Part shown: positions 4,837-8,962 of the stretch, one piece after another | Layout of the letters: every line of letters starts with the position of its first letter | How positions within the stretch are numbered: position 1 is the first letter of the stretch | Notes under the pieces: generated by a model | Database searches by the model: none | What the model saw: the letters and a program-made list of their open reading frames with translations, nothing else | Told to the model about the DNA's origin: nothing | Position numbers and translations under genes: made by a program | Source: Caulobacteraceae bacterium UBA6225 | GTDB taxonomy: Bacteria; Pseudomonadota; Alphaproteobacteria; Caulobacterales; Caulobacteraceae | DNA length: 8,962 nt | Assembly: GCA_002441055.1 (NCBI GenBank) | Contig: DJWR01000085.1 | Location: 13,952 to 22,913, forward strand | Reading direction: 5' to 3'

Positions 4837-6963
4837 ATGAGTCTCGAGCTTATGCTGGTGATTGTTGCCGGCTTGCTGGCGGTGCTGTACGGCGTCGTCC
4901 AGTCCGCATCCCTGATGCGGGCCTCCCCTGGAAACGAACGCATGCAGGAGATCGCCGCGGCGATCCAGGAGGGCGCCCAGGCCTATCTGCGTCGCCAGTA
5001 CACCACCATCGCCATGGTGGGCGTGGTCATCTTGATCGGTGTGGGGGTGCTGCTGGGCGTCCTGCCGGCGATCGGCTTCCTGATCGGCGCGGTCCTGTCC
5101 GGGGCCGCAGGCTTCGCCGGGATGTGGATTTCCGTGCGGGCCAATGTTCGCACCGCGCAGGCGGCGTCCGAGAGCCTTGAGAAGGGCCTTTCGCTGGCCT
5201 TCCGCTCCGGTGCGGTCACCGGCATGCTGGTGGCGGGTTTCGCCCTGGTTGGCGTGGCCGGCTACTTCTTTGTTCTCACCGGTCCCCTCGGCTTCGAACT
5301 CACCAGCCGTGAAGTGGTGGACTCCCTGGTCGCCCTGGGCTTCGGCGCCTCGCTGATCTCCATCTTCGCCCGTCTGGGCGGGGGCATCTTCACCAAGGGC
5401 GCTGATGTCGGCGGCGACATGGTGGGCAAGGTCGAGGCTGGCATCCCGGAGGATGATCCGCGTAACGCCGCCACCATCGCCGACAATGTGGGCGACAATG
5501 TCGGTGACTGCGCCGGCATGGCCGCTGACCTGTTCGAGACCTATGCGGTGACCACGGTCGCCACCATGGTGCTTGCGGCCATCTTCTTCCGCGGCACGCC
5601 GCTGGTGGAGACGATGATGATGCTGCCGCTGGCCATCTGCGGTGTCTGTATCGTCACGTCCATCATCGGCACCTTCTTCGTGCGGCTGGGCAAGTCCCGC
5701 AACATCATGGGCGCGCTGTATCGTGGCCTGATCGTCACCGGCCTGCTCTCTGTGGGCGCCATCTGGTGGGTCACCACCCGCATGGTGCCGGACATGGTCA
5801 CCCTGGGCAGCCGCAGCTTTGACGGCCTCTCGCTCTTCTATTGCGGGGTTGTCGGCCTGGCCGTGACCGCCGCCATCGTGGTCATCACGGAATACTACAC
5901 CAGCACCGCCTTCCGGCCGGTGAAGTCGGTGGCCAAGGCCAGCGTCTCGGGCCATGGCACCAACGTCATTCAGGGCCTGGCCGTCAGCCTTGAGGCCACG
6001 GCTCTTCCGGCCCTGGTGATCATCGCCGGCATCATCGTGGCCAACGGCCTGGCCGGCCTGTTCGGCATCGCCATCGCCACCACAGCCATGCTGTCCCTGG
6101 CGGGCTTCATCGTCGCCCTGGACGCCTTTGGTCCGGTGACCGACAACGCCGGCGGCATCGCGGAAATGGCGGGCCTGCCCGCAGAGGTCCGCGTCTCCAC
6201 CGACGCCCTGGACGCGGTCGGCAACACCACCAAGGCTGTGACCAAGGGCTATGCCATCGGTTCGGCGGGTCTGGGCGCCCTGGTGCTGTTTGGCGCCTAT
6301 ACCGAAGACCTGAAGTTCTTCTCATCCACAGCGACGCCCGGGTCCTTCTTTGAGAGCATGGGCTCGGTCGCCTTCGATCTTTCCAACCCCTATGTCGTCG
6401 TCGGCCTGCTGTTCGGGGGCCTATTGCCCTTCCTGTTCGGCGGCATGTCCATGACAGCGGTGGGTCGCGCGGCTGAGGCCGTGGTGGTGGAGGTCCGACG
6501 GCAGTTCAAGGAGAACCCCGGCATCATGACCGGCGAGGTCAAGCCGGAGTACGGCCGGGCTGTGGATATCCTGACCAAGGCCGCGATCCGGGAAATGATC
6601 GTGCCCAGCCTGCTGCCGGTGGTCTCGCCGGTGGTGCTGTTCTTCGTGATCATGGCGATCGCGGGCAAGGCGGACGCCTTCTCCGCCCTGGGCGCCATGC
6701 TGATGGGTGTGATCGTCACGGGCCTGTTCGTGGCCGTGTCGATGACGTCTGGCGGCGGCGCGTGGGACAACGCCAAAAAGCTGATCGAAGAAGGTCACTA
6801 TGGCGGCAAAGGGTCTGAGGCCCATAAGGCCGCGGTGACCGGCGACACCGTCGGAGACCCCTACAAGGATACGTCCGGTCCGGCCGTGAACCCGATGATC
6901 AAGATCACCAACATTGTGGCTCTGCTGCTGCTGGCGATCCTGGCCCACGGGGTCGGCGGCTAA
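4837..6963 (+). CDS. hppA: Membrane H+-translocating pyrophosphatase, K+-independent type
   Basis: HppA hydrolyses cytosolic pyrophosphate and pumps protons across the inner membrane. At 708 aa it has the normal length, with about 15-17 hydrophobic membrane segments starting at residue 4. The pyrophosphate/Mg site motifs are intact: FTKGADVGGDMVGKVEAG (185-202), EDDPRN (205-210), DNVGDNVGDCAGMAADLFE (216-234), and near the C-terminus GGGAWDNAKK and HKAAVTGDTVGDPYKDTSGP. GNTTKA at 462-467 carries lysine 466. In this family lysine here, rather than alanine, marks the K+-independent proton-pumping class. The ATG at 4837 has AGGGG at 4822-4826, 10 nt upstream, and gives the usual N-terminus leading to RMQEIAAAIQEGAQAYL. 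It appears to be a single-gene unit, with a leader hairpin before it and a strong terminator after it. Confidence 0.97.
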   Translation: MSLELMLVIVAGLLAVLYGVVQSASLMRASPGNERMQEIAAAIQEGAQAYLRRQYTTIAMVGVVILIGVGVLLGVLPAIGFLIGAVLSGAAGFAGMWISVRANVRTAQAASESLEKGLSLAFRSGAVTGMLVAGFALVGVAGYFFVLTGPLGFELTSREVVDSLVALGFGASLISIFARLGGGIFTKGADVGGDMVGKVEAGIPEDDPRNAATIADNVGDNVGDCAGMAADLFETYAVTTVATMVLAAIFFRGTPLVETMMMLPLAICGVCIVTSIIGTFFVRLGKSRNIMGALYRGLIVTGLLSVGAIWWVTTRMVPDMVTLGSRSFDGLSLFYCGVVGLAVTAAIVVITEYYTSTAFRPVKSVAKASVSGHGTNVIQGLAVSLEATALPALVIIAGIIVANGLAGLFGIAIATTAMLSLAGFIVALDAFGPVTDNAGGIAEMAGLPAEVRVSTDALDAVGNTTKAVTKGYAIGSAGLGALVLFGAYTEDLKFFSSTATPGSFFESMGSVAFDLSNPYVVVGLLFGGLLPFLFGGMSMTAVGRAAEAVVVEVRRQFKENPGIMTGEVKPEYGRAVDILTKAAIREMIVPSLLPVVSPVVLFFVIMAIAGKADAFSALGAMLMGVIVTGLFVAVSMTSGGGAWDNAKKLIEEGHYGGKGSEAHKAAVTGDTVGDPYKDTSGPAVNPMIKITNIVALLLLAILAHGVGG

Positions 6964-6989
6964 CGCCCGCATCACCTCTGAACGAGAAA

Positions 6990-7020
6990 CGCCCCGGAGA
7001 GAGATCTCCGGGGCGCTTTT
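6990..7020. terminator. Strong terminator between hppA and bamE, probably two-way
   Basis: CGCCCCGGAGA (6990-7000) and TCTCCGGGGCG (7005-7015) form a perfect 11-bp stem with a GAGA loop. On the plus strand the stem is followed by CTTTTGT, ending hppA. On the minus strand it is followed by TTTCTCGTT, which could end bamE, whose stop codon is near 7052. Placement between two convergent genes fits a shared terminator. It is stronger for the plus strand. Confidence 0.85.
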
Positions 7021-7051
7021 GTCTTCATTTTCGCCTGCGGGGCGTTGAGAC

Positions 7052-7537
7052 TTAGCGACGGTCCCCAGGGCGGTTGCCTGGCACGGATTCGTCGTCCCGC
7101 GGCAGCATGCCGCCACGGCCGACATTGCCGAGCAGCTGTTCGAGAATGGTCAGCTCGCGCCCGCGGGTGGGGGTTTCCCGGTCGTTGAAGGCGACAACCT
7201 TGCCATCCTCCAGGGTGTAGTGATCCACCGACTCGACGACCTCGCTGTCGCCATTGAACCGGATCGCCACAACCTCACGGTTCACGACCTGAGGCCTGCG
7301 GAAGGCCACCTGCTCCTTCACCTGGGCGATATAGAACCAGATGTCGTCCTCGAAGGTCGAGGTTGTCGACGGCGATCCCAGCCGGCCACGCACGGTGGAC
7401 TTGGTGTCTTCGCCAACCTTCACATCCTTCGGATTGGCGTCGATGGCCTGGAAACCGGAGTAGCTGGTGATCGGCGCGCAGGCGCTGGTGGTCAGCAGTC
7501 CGGCCGAGAGGACGGCGATGGCGACATGGCGAAACAT
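7052..7537 (-). CDS. bamE: Outer-membrane assembly lipoprotein BamE (SmpA/OmlA family)
   Basis: BamE is a small lipoprotein of the BAM complex, which inserts beta-barrel proteins into the outer membrane. With the ATG at 7537 the product is 161 aa. It has a short signal peptide (MFRHVAIAVLSAGLL) and a lipobox-like TTSAC with the lipidated cysteine at residue 20. The SmpA/OmlA domain follows: VGEDTKSTVRGRLGSPS, then STFEDDIWFYI, then HYTLEDGKVVAF. The C-terminal TPTRGRELTILEQLLGNVGR is the typical alphaproteobacterial extension. An in-frame TTG at 7558 would add seven polar residues (MNRSGSL) before the signal; it is less likely because neither start has a clear ribosome binding site and the ATG gives a normal lipoprotein leader. 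The gene is convergent with hppA and divergent from the chaperone operon. Confidence 0.92.
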   Translation of the reverse strand: MFRHVAIAVLSAGLLTTSACAPITSYSGFQAIDANPKDVKVGEDTKSTVRGRLGSPSTTSTFEDDIWFYIAQVKEQVAFRRPQVVNREVVAIRFNGDSEVVESVDHYTLEDGKVVAFNDRETPTRGRELTILEQLLGNVGRGGMLPRDDESVPGNRPGDRR

Positions 7538-7570
7538 GAGGGAACCGGACCTGTTCAAGATTTCAAGACT

Positions 7571-7599
7571 TTGACCTATCGCCCGCGGGGCCTTAGTTC
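7571..7599 (+). promoter_or_regulatory. Candidate promoter for the chaperone-yceD-plsX operon
   Basis: TTGACCT (7571-7577), a 14-nt spacer, then CTTAGTTC (7592-7599) resembles the Caulobacter housekeeping promoter pattern as I recall it (TTGACGS, 10-14 nt, GCTANAWC). It matches well at the -35 element and at about five of eight -10 positions. The start of transcription would be near 7605, about 35 nt ahead of the chaperone gene. Judged by eye only. Confidence 0.5.
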
Positions 7600-7601
7600 A
7601 A
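7573..7601 (-). promoter_or_regulatory. Candidate promoter for bamE, interlocked with the plus-strand one
   Basis: Read on the minus strand, TTGAACT (7601-7595), a 14-nt spacer, then GATAGGTC (7580-7573) resembles the same promoter pattern, with about six of eight -10 positions matching. Transcription would start near 7566, giving a leader of about 29 nt before the bamE ATG at 7537. Its -10 covers the -35 of the plus-strand promoter and the reverse. Confidence 0.45.
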
Positions 7602-7642
7602 TGCCGCCGTTACCGCCCCGTGGCGGCGAAATCGAGGCCATG

Positions 7643-8173
7643 ATGATCCTGCAGCGTCTCTTTCGTCCCAAGCCCGCGAAGATTGCGGGGCAGAAACTGT
7701 ACGCCGGGCTTGTCGCCCAGGCCCGACAGCCTGATTTTTATGGTCGCCTGGCGGTCCCTGACACGGTGGAGGGGCGTTTCGAACTCTACACCTTGCATGT
7801 GGTGTTGTTGCTCGACCGCCTGAAGCGCCAGGGGGCGGCGGCGGGCGTCGTCGCCCAGGCCCTGTTCGACACTTACGTCTCGGCCTTGGACGACGCCCTG
7901 CGGGAGATGGGGGTCGGCGACCTGTCGGTGGGCAAGAAGATGCGAAAGCTGGGCGAGGCTTTCTATGGCCGGGTGAAGTCCTACGAAGCCGCCCTGGCCG
8001 CCCTGCCAGACGAGGCGCAGCTTGCCGAGCTTCTGATCCGCACGGTCTATGCCGAGGCGGCCGGCGCGGCGCCAGAAGCCCTGGTGGCCTATGTGCTGCG
8101 CCAGAGACAGGCCCTGGCGGACCAGCCGCTGGAGGCGATTCTCGCGGGCGAAGTTGAGTGGTCGACCCCATGA
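7643..8173 (+). CDS. Ubiquinol-cytochrome c chaperone family protein
   Basis: The 176-aa protein belongs to the bacterial relatives of mitochondrial CBP3/UQCC1, which help assembly of the cytochrome bc1 complex (respiratory complex III). Supporting stretches are MILQRLFRPKP at the N-terminus, AQARQPDFYGRLAVPDTVEGRFELYTLHVVLLLDRL (25-60) and the best-conserved core ALDDALREMGVGDLSVGKKMRKLGEAFYGR (81-110). No signal peptide is present, so it is likely cytoplasmic or peripheral on the inner membrane. The frame is open far upstream (to 7220, antisense to bamE), with ATGs at 7601, 7640 and 7643. GAGG at 7634-7637 has a proper 5-nt spacer to 7643 and only 2 nt to 7640, so 7643 is preferred, with 7640 one residue longer. 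7601 lies at or before the predicted transcript start. The stop overlaps the next start (ATGA, 8170-8173). Confidence 0.9.
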   Translation: MILQRLFRPKPAKIAGQKLYAGLVAQARQPDFYGRLAVPDTVEGRFELYTLHVVLLLDRLKRQGAAAGVVAQALFDTYVSALDDALREMGVGDLSVGKKMRKLGEAFYGRVKSYEAALAALPDEAQLAELLIRTVYAEAAGAAPEALVAYVLRQRQALADQPLEAILAGEVEWSTP

Positions 8174-8694
8174 ACGACGAACCGATCTGGTCCCACCGCT
8201 TCCGCATGGCTGACCTCTCTCGTGGGCCCGTGGTGGTCAGACTCGAAGCTGACGAGGCCACCCGCAAGGCTCTGGCCCGATATCTTGGTGTGCGCGCGAT
8301 CAAATCCCTGTCGGCGGAGGCGCGCATCCGCCCGTGGCTGGACGGCGCCGAGATTGGCGGCGGGTTCAAGGCCCTCGTTGAACAGGAGTCCGGCATTTCC
8401 CTCGAGATCTTTGATCAAGAGGTGGAGGGGCCGTTGGAGGTCCGGCTCGTCCCGGCTGGCAGCCCCAATGCGCCGGACCCGGAGGTTGAGATCGAGCTCG
8501 ATCCCGAGGCGCCTGATCCGCCGGAACTCCTGGATGGCGATGTCATCGATGTGGCCGCCTATGTGGTCGAACATCTGGCCGTCGAGATCGATCCCTTTCC
8601 CCGGAAGCCCGGGGAAACCTTCGAGTACACGTCGCCGCAGGATGACGACTCGCCCTTCGCCGTGCTTAAGCGGTTGAAAGACGATAATGGGTGA
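8170..8694 (+). CDS. YceD/DUF177 family protein
   Basis: The 174-aa acidic protein matches the YceD (DUF177) family, whose members often sit next to rpmF and plsX. In plants and some bacteria they are linked to 23S rRNA accumulation and ribosome assembly. The opening WSHRFRMADLSRGPVVVRLEADEATRKALARYLGV (7-41) and the C-terminal EHLAVEIDPFPRKPG (134-148) and SPFAVLKRLK (161-170) are family features. The cysteine usually found in the central motif (roughly TCxxxLEP) is replaced: the aligned stretch here is QESGISLE (72-79). The start at 8170 is chosen because ATGA overlaps the chaperone stop. A GTG at 8158 would add only four residues. There is no rpmF between it and plsX. The coding partner role is inferred from context. 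Confidence 0.88.
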   Translation: MNDEPIWSHRFRMADLSRGPVVVRLEADEATRKALARYLGVRAIKSLSAEARIRPWLDGAEIGGGFKALVEQESGISLEIFDQEVEGPLEVRLVPAGSPNAPDPEVEIELDPEAPDPPELLDGDVIDVAAYVVEHLAVEIDPFPRKPGETFEYTSPQDDDSPFAVLKRLKDDNG

Positions 8695-8757
8695 GCGCCC
8701 GCCGGTCGCCGCCATGGCGGATTGCGCCGGCCAGCGAGATGGGGCTGTAACCACGCC

Positions 8758-8962
8758 GTGAGCCAAGTTTTCACCATTTCCATCGACGCCATGGGCGGTG
8801 ACCATGGGCCAGAGGTGACCATCCCGGCCCTGGGCCTGGCGGCCCGTCGCCTGGGTCCGGACGTCCGATTCCTGGCCCATGGCGAGGCTCAGCTCATTGA
8901 GGCTGAGCTGGCTCAGATCCGGGACCTGGCCGGTCGGGTGGAGATCCGGCACACCGATAAAC
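8758..8962 (+). CDS. plsX: Phosphate acyltransferase PlsX, N-terminal part (cut by window end)
   Basis: PlsX makes acyl-phosphate from acyl-ACP, the first step of the PlsX/PlsY route to phosphatidic acid. Only the first 68 codons are in the window and the frame is open to the end. The N-terminal signature TISIDAMGGDHGPEVTIPA (6-24) is diagnostic. The start is a GTG at 8758, translating as MSQVFTISIDAMGG; the only ATG nearby (8791) falls inside the signature and would remove it. The ribosome binding site is weak (GGGG at 8741-8744, 13 nt away). It lies 63 nt after the yceD-like gene on the same strand, probably in the same operon. Confidence 0.95.
   Translation, partial: MSQVFTISIDAMGGDHGPEVTIPALGLAARRLGPDVRFLAHGEAQLIEAELAQIRDLAGRVEIRHTDK

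Noticed and set aside
4684..5955. 423-aa open frame on the minus strand across hppA
   Set aside because: Its composition (many His, Asp, Gly, Gln) mirrors the antisense of hydrophobic hppA codons. There is no motif, and hppA is certain.
7220..7642. N-terminal extension of the chaperone frame upstream of 7643
   Set aside because: This part is antisense to bamE, contains no family similarity, and lies mostly upstream of the predicted promoter. The ribosome binding site supports 7643.
7593..8396. 267-aa open frame on the minus strand across the chaperone and yceD genes
   Set aside because: It is Pro/Arg/Ser-rich antisense frame with no domain, over two genes supported by family motifs and an ATGA overlap.
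8709..8720. Perfect 12-base palindrome CCGCCATGGCGG between the yceD-like gene and plsX
   Set aside because: It has no loop space or U-tract, and such GC palindromes are common by chance in this base composition. No operator family was recognised.
8887..8908. GCTCAGC / GCTGAGC inverted repeat in early plsX
   Set aside because: It lies within conserved coding sequence and is explained by repeated Glu-Ala/Ala-Gln/Glu-Leu codons.
1..8962. CRISPR arrays, insertion sequences, tRNA or rRNA genes, phage or defence genes
   Set aside because: No repeat-spacer pattern, transposase, terminal inverted repeats, tRNA-like cloverleaf or rRNA segment was seen; nearly all bases are assigned to core genes.

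Overview
The window is GC-rich (mostly G/C at third codon positions) and densely packed with core bacterial genes. The gene content and order are glyA, nrdR, rib genes, nusB, thiL, a small secreted protein and hppA, then a divergent bamE, followed by an ubiquinol-cytochrome c chaperone, a YceD/DUF177 protein and plsX. This combination points to an alphaproteobacterium, most likely of the order Caulobacterales (Caulobacter or Phenylobacterium type). That placement comes from recognised protein families and remembered gene order, not from a database search.

Positions 1-4162 form one plus-strand run: the 3' end of glyA, nrdR, a RibD reductase, ribE (riboflavin synthase), ribH (lumazine synthase), nusB and thiL. 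Gaps are 35, 23, 0 and 42 nt, followed by overlaps of 4 and 14 nt, so this looks like one operon. A Rho-independent terminator at 4175-4201 closes it. The operon joins one-carbon and nucleotide control (SHMT, NrdR), the late steps of riboflavin synthesis, rRNA antitermination (NusB) and thiamine-phosphate activation (ThiL).

Positions 4204-4653 encode a small exported protein of unknown function. Its start codon lies directly against the terminator. A 183-nt leader with hairpin potential then precedes hppA (4837-6963), a membrane proton-pumping pyrophosphatase that carries the K+-independent signature lysine. A strong, probably two-way terminator at 6990-7020 separates hppA from the convergent bamE gene (minus strand, 7052-7537).

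bamE is divergent from a second plus-strand operon: the ubiquinol-cytochrome c chaperone, YceD/DUF177, and plsX, which is cut by the window end. The roughly 105-nt gap between the two directions holds two promoter-like signals that interlock on opposite strands.

Most of the window is ordinary housekeeping sequence, and I did not find a clear undescribed multi-gene system. The main oddities are these: the RibD protein has only its reductase half, with no deaminase domain in the locus; no ribBA lies between ribE and ribH; the bamE/chaperone promoters interlock; the small secreted gene starts on a terminator U-tract; and the YceD protein lacks the cysteine expected in its core motif.
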